Below are positions 34,126-43,971 of a DNA stretch of 64,000 nucleotides, in pieces. A program made the position numbers and the translations under genes. Position 1 is the stretch's first letter, and every line of letters starts with the position of its first letter. The notes beneath the pieces were generated by a model. The model had not been told where the DNA came from, searched no databases, and was given only the letters and a program-made list of their open reading frames with translations. The DNA comes from Caulobacterales bacterium (GTDB lineage Bacteria; Pseudomonadota; Alphaproteobacteria; Caulobacterales; Caulobacteraceae), in contig CANJID010000006.1 in the NCBI GenBank assembly GCA_947474395.1, positions 1-64,000 of the forward strand, given 5' to 3'.

Positions 34126-36220
34126 GGGCGGTCCAGGGGCGCTGACCGCGGATCGGCTGGGTCCAGACCACGCGCCAGCCCTCCGGCGCGCGGCTGATCT
34201 CGGCCGGCCCGCCTCGCGCCAGGGCTGCTTGGCCCAGCACCAGCTTGCCTGAACAGGCGGGGAGGCTCGCCTCCCCCGTGCGCAGGATGACGATGTCGGC
34301 CGCCCCGCACATGGCCGAGAGGTCCCCCGGCGAAGGCCGGATCAGCCTTTGCCAGATGGCCAGCCGCACCGGCGCGGCCGGCAGGGTCTCGCAGACGTCC
34401 CGCGTGCAGCGGATGTAGGCCTCGCGGTCCGGCGACTGCGGATCGAGCAGGGTGAGCCCCCGTCGCCGGGCCCAGACATCGGCGGCGAAGGCCTGGCCGC
34501 GGGGCCGGATCATCAGGGCCTTCCCGTCCATCGACAGGGCCGCGTTGGCGCCGCCGCCGGCCACCCACACAGCCGGCGGGGCGCTCCTCGGCCAGAGCAT
34601 GGCGGTCAGGAACACCGGCAATCCCAGCCAGCGCAGCTTTCCCCGCCACAGGCAGATGAACAGCAGGCCGACGAAGCTAACCGCCAGGGTCTCGTTGGGG
34701 GCGCTGGCGACGATGGCCACGGCCCGGGGCGCGGCGGCGAAGAAGCGGGCGACGGCGTCGAGCGCGTTCAGTCCCCACCCGGCCAGATCCAGGAACGGGC
34801 TCGGCAGACCGACGGCTTCCGCCACAGCCCCCAGCGCCAGGGCCGGCATCACCACGAAGCTGGAGAGCGGCTCGACAGCCAGGTTCGCCGGCAGGCCGTA
34901 GAGGGTGACGCGGTTGAAATGCTGGACCGCGAAGGGGGTGGTCGCGGCGCTGGCGACGAAGCTGGCGGCGACAGCGGCCCAGAGCCACCCCGTCGTCCGC
35001 TGGATCGCCAGGATCCACAGGGGCGCCTTGATCTCTCGGATGCCGCGCGGCCAGGACTCGGCGAGCGCCAACAAAGCGGCCGTCGCCGCGAAGGACATCT
35101 GGAAACCGGGCTGAACCACGGCCTCGGGCTGCAGGGCCATGACCACCAGGGCGGCGGTGGCCAGCGCATGCAGGCTCAACGCACGCCGGTCGAGCAGGAC
35201 GGCGAGGAAGGCGATTCCCGCGGTGATGGCCGAGCGCTGCGCGGGCGGCGGCCAGCCGGAGATGACCAGATAGACCAGGATCGCGGTCATGGCCGCCCCG
35301 GCCGCCACCTTCTTGCCCGAGACGCGAAGGGCCGCCCATGGCCAGGCGGCGATGAGCAGGCGGGCGGCGAAGAAGACGAAGCCGCCGACGATGGCCATGT
35401 GCAGGCCGGAGATGGAGAGGATGTGGGCGAGCCCCGAGTCCCGCATCACGTCGGTCTCTTCTCTGGAGATCCAGGCTTCGTGGCCGGTGGTCATGGCCGC
35501 GGCTATGCCGCCCTCCGGCGCCGGCATGTCGGCGACGATGCGTCGGGCGAGGCTCCAGCGGGCGGCGTTGACCGCCATCAGCAGGCGAAAGCGCCAGGGG
35601 GGCCTCGGCAGGGCGATGGTGGTCGGCGGAGTCAGGACCAGGGCCGAGCCGCCGATCTGCTGGTGGAAGGCGTCGCGGGCGAAGTCGTAGGCGCCGGGGC
35701 TGGCGGGCGCGGGCGGCGGGTTGAGCAGGCCCGTGAAGCGGATCGCCGAGCCCGGGCCGAACAGGGCGTCGGGCTTCACGCTGGCGCGCAGGCGCCGGGG
35801 CACGTCGCGGGGCGCGACCCCGGCGATGGAGACCGGCGCGATGAGCAACCGCCCGCCGGTGGCGCCGGGGCTGACGACATCGACCACCCAGCCCTCCACC
35901 TCCAGCGGCCGTCCTGAACTCGGGGCCACCGGAGCTGCCACGGCGAGGGTGCGCACCTTGGCGGCGAGGAAGCCCGCCGAGGCGAAGGCGATCAGGCTGA
36001 GCGCGATGAACAGGGCGCGGCTGCGCCCCCAGCGAGCCGCGAGCGCCGCCAGGGCGGCGGTCAGGATCGCCAGGGCCAGAAGCGGCAGGAGCGGCGGCTC
36101 GATCCGGAGCTGGAAATAGCCCGCACAGCCCAGGCCGAAGGCGACCGGGGTCCACAGGCTCCAGCGATGGACCTGGGCGGCGGCTTCCTCGCGCAGGCCC
36201 GCGATCGACCAGGGCCGCAC
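34106..36220 (-). CDS. comEC: ComEC/Rec2-family membrane protein
   Basis: ComEC forms the inner-membrane channel through which single-stranded DNA enters during natural transformation. The 704-residue protein has N-terminal membrane helices, a soluble OB-like (DUF4131) region with [13 protein letters not shown], and the Competence domain with [39 protein letters not shown] and [17 protein letters not shown]. The C-terminal part (after about 560) is weakly beta-lactamase-like and lacks an obvious HxHxDH metal motif, as in the shorter alphaproteobacterial proteins. The start is a GTG at 36220. It diverges from gltX and overlaps lexA by 20 bases at the stop. No other competence genes except the TfoX-N protein at 60.6 kb are in the window. 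Confidence 0.93.
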   Translation of the reverse strand: MRPWSIAGLREEAAAQVHRWSLWTPVAFGLGCAGYFQLRIEPPLLPLLALAILTAALAALAARWGRSRALFIALSLIAFASAGFLAAKVRTLAVAAPVAPSSGRPLEVEGWVVDVVSPGATGGRLLIAPVSIAGVAPRDVPRRLRASVKPDALFGPGSAIRFTGLLNPPPAPASPGAYDFARDAFHQQIGGSALVLTPPTTIALPRPPWRFRLLMAVNAARWSLARRIVADMPAPEGGIAAAMTTGHEAWISREETDVMRDSGLAHILSISGLHMAIVGGFVFFAARLLIAAWPWAALRVSGKKVAAGAAMTAILVYLVISGWPPPAQRSAITAGIAFLAVLLDRRALSLHALATAALVVMALQPEAVVQPGFQMSFAATAALLALAESWPRGIREIKAPLWILAIQRTTGWLWAAVAASFVASAATTPFAVQHFNRVTLYGLPANLAVEPLSSFVVMPALALGAVAEAVGLPSPFLDLAGWGLNALDAVARFFAAAPRAVAIVASAPNETLAVSFVGLLFICLWRGKLRWLGLPVFLTAMLWPRSAPPAVWVAGGGANAALSMDGKALMIRPRGQAFAADVWARRRGLTLLDPQSPDREAYIRCTRDVCETLPAAPVRLAIWQRLIRPSPGDLSAMCGAADIVILRTGEASLPACSGKLVLGQAALARGGPAEISRAPEGWRVVWTQPIRGQRPWTALSDSDE

Positions 36221-36413
36221 GGGCGCGGCGGCGGCGAGATCGGCGTTGGCGATGACGCGTCCCTCCCCACAGGCGCCTCAGCCTCAAGAAAACAGGCTCC
36301 CGCTCCTGAGGCAACCGCAGGTGGAGGCCGCCCCCGCAAAACAATATCTCCGTCTGTTTGGGTGGCCGCTTCAGCGTGCTAAGCACCCGCTCCCTTCGCC
36401 AAGCCGAGAGCCG

Positions 36414-37823
36414 ATGTCCGACCGCCGTCCCGTCGTCACCCGTTTCGCCCCCTCGCCGACCGGCTTCCTGCACATCGGCGGGGCGCGCACGGCCCTGTTC
36501 AACTGGCTCTACGCCCGCCACACGGGCGGGACCTTCCTGGTGCGCATCGAGGACACCGACCGCGAGCGCTCCACCCCGGAGGCGGTGCAGGCGATCTTCG
36601 ACGGGTTGGAATGGCTGGGACTGACGTCCGACCGCGAGACCGTGTTCCAGGCCTCCCGCGCGCCCGCCCACGTGGCCGCCGTCGAGGCCCTCTTGGCCAA
36701 GGGCCGGGCGTACCGCTGTTACATGACCGTCGAGGAGCTGAACGCCGAGCGCGAGACGTCCCGCGCCGAGGGCCGCGCCATCCGCTCGCTCTGGCGCGAC
36801 CGCGAGGCGGGCGCCGGCGAGAACCGCCCCTACACCGTGCGATTCAAGGGCCCCCTGACCGGCGAGACGGTGATCGCCGACCTGATCAAGGGCGATGTGA
36901 CCCTCCAGAACAAGGAGCTGGACGACCTCGTCCTGCTGCGTTCCGACGGCTCGCCTACCTACAACCTCGCCGTGGTGGTGGACGACCACGACATGGGCGT
37001 CACCCACATCATCCGCGGCGACGATCACCTGAACAACGCCGCGCGCCAGGCGCTGATCTACGAGGCGCTGGACTGGGAGCGGCCGGCCTTCGCACACCTG
37101 CCCCTGATCCACGGGCCGGACGGGGCCAAGCTCTCCAAGCGCCACGGCGCGCAAGCCGTGGGCGAGTTCGCCGACATGGGCTACCTGCCCGAGGCCATGC
37201 GCAACTACCTGGCGCGGCTTGGCTGGGGCCATGGGGACGACGAGATCTTCTCCGACGCGCAGGCGATCGAATGGTTCGAGGTCTCGGACGTGGGCGCCTC
37301 TCCCGCCCGCCTCGACTGGGCCAAGCTCAACCACGTCAACCAGCACTACATCCGCCTGGCCGACGACGCCCGGCTGGCGGCCCTGGTCGAGACCATCCAC
37401 CACGACCGCCAGGTCCCGCCGAGCGACGCGGGACTGGCCCGCATGCGCGCCGCCGTGCCGCTGGTGAAGGAAGGCGCCCAGACCCTGCTGCAGCTGGCCG
37501 ACCTGACCCTGTTCGTGATGAAGGCCCGCCCTCTCGACCTGGACGACAAGACCCGGGGCCTGCTGACGGACGAGACCAAGGCCCGCCTCGTCCGGTTACG
37601 CTCGGCCGTCTCCGCGTCCGAAGATTGGACCGTGGCGGCGCTCGAGCCCGTCATCCGGGCCTTCGCGGAAACCGAGGGCGTGGGAATCGGCAAGTTCGGC
37701 CCGGCCCTTCGCGGGGTGCTCAGCGGCGGCTCTCCGGCCCCCGATCTCGCCTCGGCCCTTGTGGCGCTTGGACGCGACGAGGCGCTGGCCCGCATCGCTG
37801 ACGCGGTGGGAACGGACGCATAA
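36414..37823 (+). CDS. gltX: Glutamyl-tRNA synthetase
   Basis: GltX charges tRNA with glutamate. The 469-residue class I synthetase begins RFAPSPTGFLHIGGARTALF, the HIGH-type motif, followed by RIEDTDRERS. The KMSKS-type motif appears as GAKLSKRHGAQAVGE. The C-terminal anticodon-binding region follows. It may be a non-discriminating enzyme that also charges tRNA-Gln in bacteria lacking GlnRS; gatCAB is not in the window. The ATG at 36414 is the family start; the 168 bases upstream in frame are not protein-like. A hairpin terminator lies just downstream. Confidence 0.96.
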   Translation: MSDRRPVVTRFAPSPTGFLHIGGARTALFNWLYARHTGGTFLVRIEDTDRERSTPEAVQAIFDGLEWLGLTSDRETVFQASRAPAHVAAVEALLAKGRAYRCYMTVEELNAERETSRAEGRAIRSLWRDREAGAGENRPYTVRFKGPLTGETVIADLIKGDVTLQNKELDDLVLLRSDGSPTYNLAVVVDDHDMGVTHIIRGDDHLNNAARQALIYEALDWERPAFAHLPLIHGPDGAKLSKRHGAQAVGEFADMGYLPEAMRNYLARLGWGHGDDEIFSDAQAIEWFEVSDVGASPARLDWAKLNHVNQHYIRLADDARLAALVETIHHDRQVPPSDAGLARMRAAVPLVKEGAQTLLQLADLTLFVMKARPLDLDDKTRGLLTDETKARLVRLRSAVSASEDWTVAALEPVIRAFAETEGVGIGKFGPALRGVLSGGSPAPDLASALVALGRDEALARIADAVGTDA

Positions 37824-37840
37824 TCAAGCGCTTCCGGACA

Positions 37841-37881
37841 GGGTTAAGGACGGCGTTAACCCAACCCGAAATAGGGTTTTT
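37841..37881 (+). terminator. gltX terminator region with two hairpins
   Basis: A hairpin GGGTTAA/TTAACCC (37841-37847 and 37856-37862) is followed directly by AACCC-GAAATA-GGGTT (37863-37878) and a run of T. The second hairpin with T tract looks like a rho-independent terminator 40 bases after the gltX stop. The arms of the two hairpins are complementary to each other, so they could also form alternative pairs. Confidence 0.5.
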
Positions 37882-38004
37882 CGCAGCGCAGCAAAGAGAC
37901 CTTTGCAGGGCCGTACAACCGTCTATAAGGCGAACGCTCCTCCTAGAGCGCGACGCTATTGCCGTGCGTTCCAACGCACGGCCCGGAACCTGGAAAGGTG
38001 AGGC

Positions 38005-39306
38005 ATGGAGAACAAGGGCACCCCGAACGGCGCCGCGTCGATCTCGATCGGTGGCAAGGATCTTGGCTTACCGATTCTGAAGGGCACGCTCGGCCCTGAC
38101 GTGGTCGACATCCGAAAACTGTACGGCGAGACCGACGTCTTCACCTACGACCCGGGCTTCACCTCCACGGCGGCCTGCGAGAGCCAGATCACCTTCATCG
38201 ACGGCGACAAGGGCGTGCTGCTGCATCGCGGCTACCCGATCGGCCAGCTGGCCGAGCAGTCGAGTTTCCTCGAGGTCTGCTACCTCCTGCTGAACGGCGA
38301 GCTCCCGACCGCGGACGAGCTGACCAAGTTCGAGCGCACCATCACCCTGCACACCATGCTGCACGATCAGATGGACCGGTTCTTCCAGGGGTTCCGGCGC
38401 GACGCGCACCCCATGGCGGTGATGGTCGGCACGGTCGGCGCTCTGTCGGCCTTCTACCACGACAGTACCGACATCACGGACCTGCAGCAGCGCACCATCT
38501 CGGCGCACCGGCTGATCGCCAAGATGCCGACGCTGGCGGCCCGCGCCTACAAATATACGATCGGCCAGCCCTTCATCTATCCGCGCAATGAATTGGGCTA
38601 CGCTGAGAACTTCCTGCGCATGTGCTTCGCCGTGCCGGCGGAGGACTATCAGGTCAATCCGGTCCTGGCCAAGGCCATGGACAAGATCTTCATCCTGCAC
38701 GCCGACCACGAGCAGAACGCCTCCACCTCCACCGTGCGCCTGGCCGGTTCCTCGGGAGCCAACCCCTTCGCCTGTATCGCGGCCGGCATCGCCTGTCTCT
38801 GGGGGCCCGCCCACGGCGGCGCCAACGAGGAGGCGCTGAACATGCTGAAGGAGATCGGCACGGTCGACCGCATCCCCGAGTACGTCCAGGGGGTGAAGGA
38901 CCGCAAGTACCGGCTGATGGGCTTCGGCCACCGCGTCTACAAGAACTACGACCCCCGCGCCAAGGTGATGCAGCAGACCTGCCACGAGGTGCTGGCCGAG
39001 ACCGGCCACGGGGACGACCCGCTCCTGAAGGTCGCCATGGAGCTGGAGAAGATCGCGCTGAACGATCCCTACTTCGTCGAGCGCAAGCTCTACCCGAACG
39101 TCGACTTCTACTCCGGCATCACCCTGCGCGCCCTCGGCTTCCCGGCTGAGATGTTCACCGTGCTGTTCGCCCTGGCGCGGACCGTCGGCTGGATCGCCCA
39201 GTGGAAGGAGATGATCGAGGACCCCAGCCAGAAGATCGGCCGCCCCCGTCAGCTCTACACCGGCCCGGCGATGCGGGACTACACGCCGGTCGACAAGCGC
39301 GGCTAG
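38005..39306 (+). CDS. gltA: Citrate synthase
   Basis: GltA condenses oxaloacetate and acetyl-CoA at the entry to the TCA cycle. The 433-residue protein is a type II, hexameric-type citrate synthase with [20 protein letters not shown], the active-site histidines in [16 protein letters not shown] and [14 protein letters not shown], and the catalytic aspartate in PNVDFYSGI. The ATG at 38005 follows GGTGAGG. It stands alone, with terminator hairpins on both sides (37841-37881 and 39320-39343). Confidence 0.97.
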   Translation: MENKGTPNGAASISIGGKDLGLPILKGTLGPDVVDIRKLYGETDVFTYDPGFTSTAACESQITFIDGDKGVLLHRGYPIGQLAEQSSFLEVCYLLLNGELPTADELTKFERTITLHTMLHDQMDRFFQGFRRDAHPMAVMVGTVGALSAFYHDSTDITDLQQRTISAHRLIAKMPTLAARAYKYTIGQPFIYPRNELGYAENFLRMCFAVPAEDYQVNPVLAKAMDKIFILHADHEQNASTSTVRLAGSSGANPFACIAAGIACLWGPAHGGANEEALNMLKEIGTVDRIPEYVQGVKDRKYRLMGFGHRVYKNYDPRAKVMQQTCHEVLAETGHGDDPLLKVAMELEKIALNDPYFVERKLYPNVDFYSGITLRALGFPAEMFTVLFALARTVGWIAQWKEMIEDPSQKIGRPRQLYTGPAMRDYTPVDKRG

Positions 39307-39319
39307 ACCCCCGTTCTAG

Positions 39320-39343
39320 GTCGGCCGGACGTATCCGGCCGAC
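39320..39343 (+). terminator. Hairpin after gltA
   Basis: A perfect 10-base-pair stem, GTCGGCCGGA/TCCGGCCGAC, with a CGTA loop lies 13 bases after the gltA stop. There is no T tract, so it may act as a transcript-end stabiliser or a weak terminator. The remaining 236 bases up to hmp hold nothing I recognise. Confidence 0.5.
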
Positions 39344-39579
39344 GCCAGGGTTCCAAGTCCAGGAAACCGGAGCGCGTTCGTGCACCAGCCGTCGCGCGGC
39401 GCGGTCCTCGCCCGTTTCCGGTGGGTTTCAGCGCAATCGCGTCCCCTAGCACGCCCGAGGGCGGCCGCCAGCTAAGGGGTTTCCCGTAATTGGCACGTAT
39501 CGCGAAGTAATCGAAACAGACCCCTGCATCCGTTGGCCCTCGCCGAAAAGGCGGGCCGCCAGCCCAAAAGGGGAAATCC

Positions 39580-40815
39580 ATGCCGGCTCCGCTCAGCGAC
39601 AAGACCATCGCCACCGTCAAGGCGACCGTCCCAGCCCTGGAGGCCCACGGCCTCGCCATCACGCAGCGGATGTACCACCACCTGTTCGCCAACGAGGAAA
39701 TCCGCGACCTGTTCAACCAGTCGCACCAGGGACCGAACGGGTCCCAGCCGAAGGCCTTGGCCGGCGCGGTCCTCGCTTACGCCCAGAACATCGACAACCT
39801 GGGCGCCCTGACCGGGGCGGTGGAACGCATCGCCCAGAAGCACGCCGGCCTGAACATCCTGCCCGAGCACTATCCGCACGTGGCCACCGCCCTCCTGCAG
39901 GCCATCAAGGACGTGCTCGGCGAAGCGGCGACGGACGACATCCTGGGCGCCTGGGGCGAGGCCTACTGGTTCCTCGCCGAGCTGCTGATCGGGCGCGAGG
40001 GCCAGATCTACCGTGAGCAGGCGGCCGCCCCCGGCGGCTGGTTCGGCTGGCGCGACTTCGTCATCGACCGCATCGAGGCCGAGAGCGAGACGATCAAGTC
40101 CTTCTTCCTGCGCCCCGCCGATGGCGGGACCGTCATCCGCCACAAACCCGGCCAGTTCCTGACCTTCCAGCTGCGCCTTCCGGAGCGGGGCCCCGTGAAG
40201 CGGAACTACAGCATCTCCAGCGCGCCGGACGACGCCGGCTATCGCATCACCATCAAGCGTGAGCCCGCCCCTGCCGACCGGCCGGACGCGCCGGCGGGCG
40301 CAGCCTCGAGCTGGTTCCACGACGAGGCCAGGCCAGGGACCGTCCTGAAGGTCGCGCCGCCGGCCGGCGACTTCTTCCTGGACGAAGGCCCGAGCCCGGT
40401 GGTGCTGCTCAGCGGGGGCGTCGGCCTGACGCCGTTGGTCAGCATGCTGGAAAGCCTCGCCGCCGACGGGAAGCGTCCCCCCACATGGTTCGTGCACGGA
40501 ACGCAGAACAGCCGGGTGCACGCCATGGCCGCCCGGGTGCGCGAGCTCGCCGCGACCACGACCGGCGTCAAGCTGGCGGCCTTCTACGCCGAGCCGGGAA
40601 ACCGGGACGTGCGTGGGGAGCACTACGACGAGCAGGGCTTCATCACCCTCGACTGGCTGAAGGCCAACACGCCCTTCGAGCAGGCGGTGTTCTACCTCTG
40701 CGGCCCCAAGCCGTTCCTGCGGGCGCTGGTCTCCGGCCTGCACGCCGCAGGGGTCGGGCCCGAGCGCATCCGCTACGAGCTGTTCGGCCCCACCGACGAG
40801 CTGATGGCCGCGTGA
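39580..40815 (+). CDS. hmp: Flavohemoprotein, nitric oxide dioxygenase
   Basis: Hmp turns nitric oxide and oxygen into nitrate using NAD(P)H. The 411 residues hold a globin domain (1 to about 138) with B10 tyrosine Y32 in QRMYHHLF and proximal histidine H88 in AQKHAGLNIL, then a ferredoxin-reductase-type FAD domain with KRNYSISSAP and an NAD domain with GGVGLTPLVSML and YLCGPKPFL. All key residues are present. No NsrR gene is next to it, and I see no clear NsrR operator upstream, so its control is open. The ATG at 39580 has an AAAAGGGG ribosome site. Confidence 0.95.
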   Translation: MPAPLSDKTIATVKATVPALEAHGLAITQRMYHHLFANEEIRDLFNQSHQGPNGSQPKALAGAVLAYAQNIDNLGALTGAVERIAQKHAGLNILPEHYPHVATALLQAIKDVLGEAATDDILGAWGEAYWFLAELLIGREGQIYREQAAAPGGWFGWRDFVIDRIEAESETIKSFFLRPADGGTVIRHKPGQFLTFQLRLPERGPVKRNYSISSAPDDAGYRITIKREPAPADRPDAPAGAASSWFHDEARPGTVLKVAPPAGDFFLDEGPSPVVLLSGGVGLTPLVSMLESLAADGKRPPTWFVHGTQNSRVHAMAARVRELAATTTGVKLAAFYAEPGNRDVRGEHYDEQGFITLDWLKANTPFEQAVFYLCGPKPFLRALVSGLHAAGVGPERIRYELFGPTDELMAA

Positions 40816-40912
40816 GGTCCCGGCGCCGCCTCGGCGGCGCCAACACCTTTCAGCCCTTCTCGAGGGCTAGGATCCAACCAAGGGGGCGTTGCGTCTCCTG
40901 GAGGCGAACACC

Positions 40913-41107
40913 GTGTTGCACGTATCCTGGACTCATATCGCCGCCGGCCTGGCGGTGATGATGCTGGCCATCGGCCTTCTGTTCGGCGGACTTAGGTTCG
41001 CTCAGTCGGGCGGGAACAGGACCCTCGCCAATCCCCTGGCCATCGTCCTGCTGATCGGCGGCCTGGCCGTCGCGCTCTGCGTCCCGGCCTTCATCATCAG
41101 GCTCTGA
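40913..41107 (+). CDS. Small membrane protein with two predicted helices
   Basis: A 64-residue protein, almost all membrane: HIAAGLAVMMLAIGLLFGGL and ANPLAIVLLIGGLAVALCV, joined by a short polar loop (RFAQSGGNRT). I recognise no family. The GTG at 40913 follows GGAGG by 8 bases, better than the TTG at 40889, which would add 8 residues. It sits after hmp in the same direction, about 100 bases away, and converges with another small membrane protein gene. Confidence 0.6.
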   Translation: MLHVSWTHIAAGLAVMMLAIGLLFGGLRFAQSGGNRTLANPLAIVLLIGGLAVALCVPAFIIRL

Positions 41108-41116
41108 CTGAAATAC

Positions 41117-41482
41117 TCACGCCGCCGGCTTGGGCGCGGCTTCAGGCGGCGGCGCGGCGGGGGTTTCCTGCAGCGGGGCCGACCCGCCTACAGGCGGCGG
41201 CCCGTCGAACTGCCGGAACCGGTAGAAACGAGCGCCGGGTCCGGGCCCTCCGGGGCCCATGAAGGCCGGGCCGCCGCGCATCGGGAAGCGTCCACGCCCG
41301 CCATTATGGGCGGCGGCGAAGATCGCCCCAAGGATCACCAGCCCCGCCAGGGCGAAGGACCAGATGGCCAGCACCTGGCCCGCCTTCTTGAACGTGCCTT
41401 GCGAGCTGTTGGCGAAATAAAGCACGAGGTAACCGGCGATCGTCAGCGCCGTCGCCGGCAGCAGAGCCAGAAAGTAGATCAT
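41117..41482 (-). CDS. Small two-helix membrane protein with Gly/Pro-rich tail
   Basis: A 121-residue protein. Two membrane helices (IYFLALLPATALTIAGYLVL and VLAIWSFALAGLVILGAIFA) are followed by a Gly-, Pro- and Arg-rich tail (MRGGPAFMGPGGPGPGARFY) and a Pro-Ala end. The ATG at 41482 has a GGGAGGG ribosome site; the frame before it is not protein-like. I recognise no family. The disordered tail might lie in the cytoplasm or periplasm; the sequence does not settle this. Confidence 0.6.
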   Translation of the reverse strand: MIYFLALLPATALTIAGYLVLYFANSSQGTFKKAGQVLAIWSFALAGLVILGAIFAAAHNGGRGRFPMRGGPAFMGPGGPGPGARFYRFRQFDGPPPVGGSAPLQETPAAPPPEAAPKPAA

Positions 41483-41619
41483 CGCGCGTCCCTCCCGAGA
41501 CGCAGCCACTGTAAGCTCGTTCGCGCCATACTTGAAAACCGCCCGGAATTGGCCGCGAATGGCCGCCAGATTTGAGGCGTGGAGCCCCGTCGAGGCTCCC
41601 AAGGGCGGGAAAGAAACTC

Positions 41620-42519
41620 ATGACCTACGACGAGGACAAGCGGGACGACGAGGGTTCGGCCGGCGCGGTTTCACGGCGCGGCTTCACGGCCGGCTCCGTG
41701 GCGGTCACGGGCCTGGCGGCGGCTTCAACCGCCGGCGCGGCGGCCGTGCAGGTGGTGGAGACCAACGTCTCGGTGAAGACCCCCGACGGCGTGTCGGACG
41801 GCGTCTTCGTGCATCCGGCGGGATCGGGTTCGTGGCCCGGCGTGCTGATCTGGCCGGACGCCTTCGGCCTCAGGCCCGCGATGCGCGACTTCGCCAAGCG
41901 GCTGGCGGCGGATGGCTATGCGGTCCTGGTCCCCAATCCCTTCTACCGGACGGCCAAGGCCCCGGTGTTCGACAATGTGGCGACCTTCGACTTCGCCAAC
42001 ACCGCCGACCGGGCCAAGCTGACCACCATGACGGGGCCGCTGAACGGCCCCGGCGCGGCCGAGCGCGACGCGGTCGCCTACGTCGCCTGGCTCGACGCCC
42101 AGCCTCAGGTGAACAAGGCCAAGAAGATCGGCACCCAGGGCTACTGCATGGGCGGGCCGTTGGTGATGAAGACCGCCGCGGCCGTACCGGCCCGGGTCGG
42201 CGCCGTCGCCTCGTTCCATGGCGGGGGGCTGGTCACCGCCAATCCGGACAGTCCGCACCTCCTGGCCCCCAAGATCAAGGCGCGCCTCTATATCGGCATC
42301 GCCTCCAACGACGACATGGGCCAGCCCGACGCCAAGGACAAGCTGAAGGCCGCCTTCGCCGCCGCCGGCGACCCGGCCGAGATCGAGGTCTACGCCTCCC
42401 GCCACGGCTGGTGCGTGCCCGACATGCCCGCCGCTCCGGGCATGCCGATCTACAACCGGCCGGACGCCGAAAAGGCCTGGGGAAAGCTGGTGGCGCTCTA
42501 CAAGACCGCGCTGGCCTAG
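41620..42519 (+). CDS. Dienelactone hydrolase family protein with Tat signal
   Basis: A 299-residue alpha/beta hydrolase. The N-terminus has a twin-arginine signal (SRRGFTAGSVAVTGLAAAST), so it should be exported folded. The catalytic cysteine typical of dienelactone hydrolases is in GYCMGGPL, with a probable aspartate in ASNDDMGQPD and the histidine in YASRHGWCVPD. Substrates of exported members are usually unknown. The ATG at 41620 is the first in frame consistent with the Tat motif about 20 residues in. It stands alone. Confidence 0.88.
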   Translation: MTYDEDKRDDEGSAGAVSRRGFTAGSVAVTGLAAASTAGAAAVQVVETNVSVKTPDGVSDGVFVHPAGSGSWPGVLIWPDAFGLRPAMRDFAKRLAADGYAVLVPNPFYRTAKAPVFDNVATFDFANTADRAKLTTMTGPLNGPGAAERDAVAYVAWLDAQPQVNKAKKIGTQGYCMGGPLVMKTAAAVPARVGAVASFHGGGLVTANPDSPHLLAPKIKARLYIGIASNDDMGQPDAKDKLKAAFAAAGDPAEIEVYASRHGWCVPDMPAAPGMPIYNRPDAEKAWGKLVALYKTALA

Positions 42520-42631
42520 GGTTCGGCGGCGCCTTAGCAGGACCGTTGCATCTGCATCCCGACATCCGCCGGGGCGACAGCTCCGGCGGAAGAACGGCGT
42601 CCAAGCCGGCTTGGGGATCGAGGAGACCTGG

Positions 42632-43528
42632 ATGAAGAGTGAAGCTAAGGCCGGACTGCGCGCGGCGCTCCTGGCGGGGATGATTGTTTCGGCCGGCCTG
42701 GCGCCGGCGATCGCCGCCGCGCAACAGGGGCAGGTGAATCCGGGCGGGGGCGAGGTGCGCGGCCTGAACGGCGGAGCGAGCCCGACCACGCGGCTGTTGG
42801 CGCCCCCCCCGCCCCCGCCGCCGGAGGTGGGCACGGCCCTGTCGCCGCCGACCTCGAAGCGCGTCACCGACCGGTCCAGCCTCAACGGCACCTGGGACCT
42901 CTACAACGACCGCAACAACCCCGCCCTGGCGCCGACCCCGGCCATCCCTCCCGCGCCCCTGAAGCCGCAGTACCAGGCCCGGATGGAGGCCCGCCAGAAG
43001 GCGCTGCAGGAGGCGGCCGCTCGCTATCAGCCCATCGCCGAGAACGCCGCCGACTGCCTGCCCGAGGGCTTCCCCGGCATGCTGCGCGCCTCCTTCCCGA
43101 TGGAGGTCCTGGTCACGCCCGGCCAGATCACCATGGTCAACGAAGCCTTCAACCAAGTACGGCGCATCTACCTGGACGAGCCCCAGGGCGTGCCCGGGAA
43201 GGTCGAGCCGGTCTGGTTCGGCCACGCGGTCGCCAAGTGGGAAGGCGACACCCTGGTGGTGGACACCATCGGCGTGAAGGAAGAGGCCGGGTTCCGCAAC
43301 AACCCCCACTCGGACAAGATGCGGATCACCGAGCGGATCAGGATGATCGACAAGGACCACTTCCGCGACGACCTGACGGTGGTGGACCCGGAAACCATGA
43401 CCGGCCCCTGGAAGTTCGCCTACGTCTACAAGCGCCTGCCCGGCTACAAGATGCAGGAGTACGTCTGCGAGGCGAACCGGATCTTCCACGACGAGAACGG
43501 TGCGCAGCGGCTGAAGGTCAGCCAGTAA
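42632..43528 (+). CDS. Secreted protein of unknown function, upstream of DUF6152 gene
   Basis: A 298-residue protein with a signal peptide (LRAALLAGMIVSAGLAPAIA, cleavage about AAA-QQ) and a proline-rich linker (LLAPPPPPPPEVG). The body contains LNGTWDLYNDRNN, ADCLPEGFPGMLRASFP, WFGHAVAKWEGDTLVVDTIG, and TERIRMIDKDHFRDDLTVVD. The WEGDTLVVDT-type motif is common in secreted proteins of Sphingomonadales and Caulobacterales placed next to DUF6152 genes, as here. I know no function. The ATG at 42632 has a GAGGAG ribosome site; the next gene follows 41 bases downstream. Confidence 0.75.
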   Translation: MKSEAKAGLRAALLAGMIVSAGLAPAIAAAQQGQVNPGGGEVRGLNGGASPTTRLLAPPPPPPPEVGTALSPPTSKRVTDRSSLNGTWDLYNDRNNPALAPTPAIPPAPLKPQYQARMEARQKALQEAAARYQPIAENAADCLPEGFPGMLRASFPMEVLVTPGQITMVNEAFNQVRRIYLDEPQGVPGKVEPVWFGHAVAKWEGDTLVVDTIGVKEEAGFRNNPHSDKMRITERIRMIDKDHFRDDLTVVDPETMTGPWKFAYVYKRLPGYKMQEYVCEANRIFHDENGAQRLKVSQ

Positions 43529-43569
43529 CGGGCCTACTAAGGCCGGCGCTGGCCGGCGGAGGAGCGCGC

Positions 43570-43971
43570 ATGAGGCGGATCACCTGCCTGCTGCTGGCGG
43601 CCGGGCTTGCGCTTGCGGGCCCGGCCTTCGCGCATCATTCGCTGATCGGCTACGACCAGGCCAAACGGGTCACGCTCGAGGGCGTGGTGGCCGACTTCCG
43701 CTTCGGCAATCCGCACCCGTTCCTGACCATCAACGTCGGACCGGATCGCCATGCCTGGCGGCTGGAGATGGACAATCTCTACGAGCTGAAAGAGATCGGG
43801 ATCACCCGGGACACCTTCCAGCCGGGCCAGAAGGTGGTGGTCAGCGGCGCGCCCGACCGCACGGGAGCGAGCCAGCTCTACCTCTACCGGCTCGACCGCC
43901 CGGCCGACGGCCTGCAGTACGAGCAGATCGGCTTCACGCCCTATCTGCGGACCGTGCCCAAGGGGCGCTAA
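43570..43971 (+). CDS. DUF6152-family periplasmic protein
   Basis: A 133-residue secreted protein. The signal peptide ends in GPAFA and the mature protein begins HHSLIGYDQAKRVTLEGVV, the family's mark, followed by FRFGNPHPFLTINV and GITRDTFQPGQKVVVSG in an OB-like arrangement. The histidine pair right after cleavage could bind metal; this is an inference. It probably forms an operon with the gene just upstream. Its stop shares bases 43968-43971 (CTAA) with the convergent lpxB stop. Confidence 0.8.
   Translation: MRRITCLLLAAGLALAGPAFAHHSLIGYDQAKRVTLEGVVADFRFGNPHPFLTINVGPDRHAWRLEMDNLYELKEIGITRDTFQPGQKVVVSGAPDRTGASQLYLYRLDRPADGLQYEQIGFTPYLRTVPKGR

Noticed and set aside
34677-37403. 908-codon minus-strand frame across comEC and gltX
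   Set aside because: It covers two well-supported genes in other frames and has shadow composition rich in Arg, Gly and Pro.
37903-37929. Possible gltA promoter (TTGCAG ... TATAAG)
   Set aside because: The spacer is about 15 bases, shorter than usual, and the match is partial.
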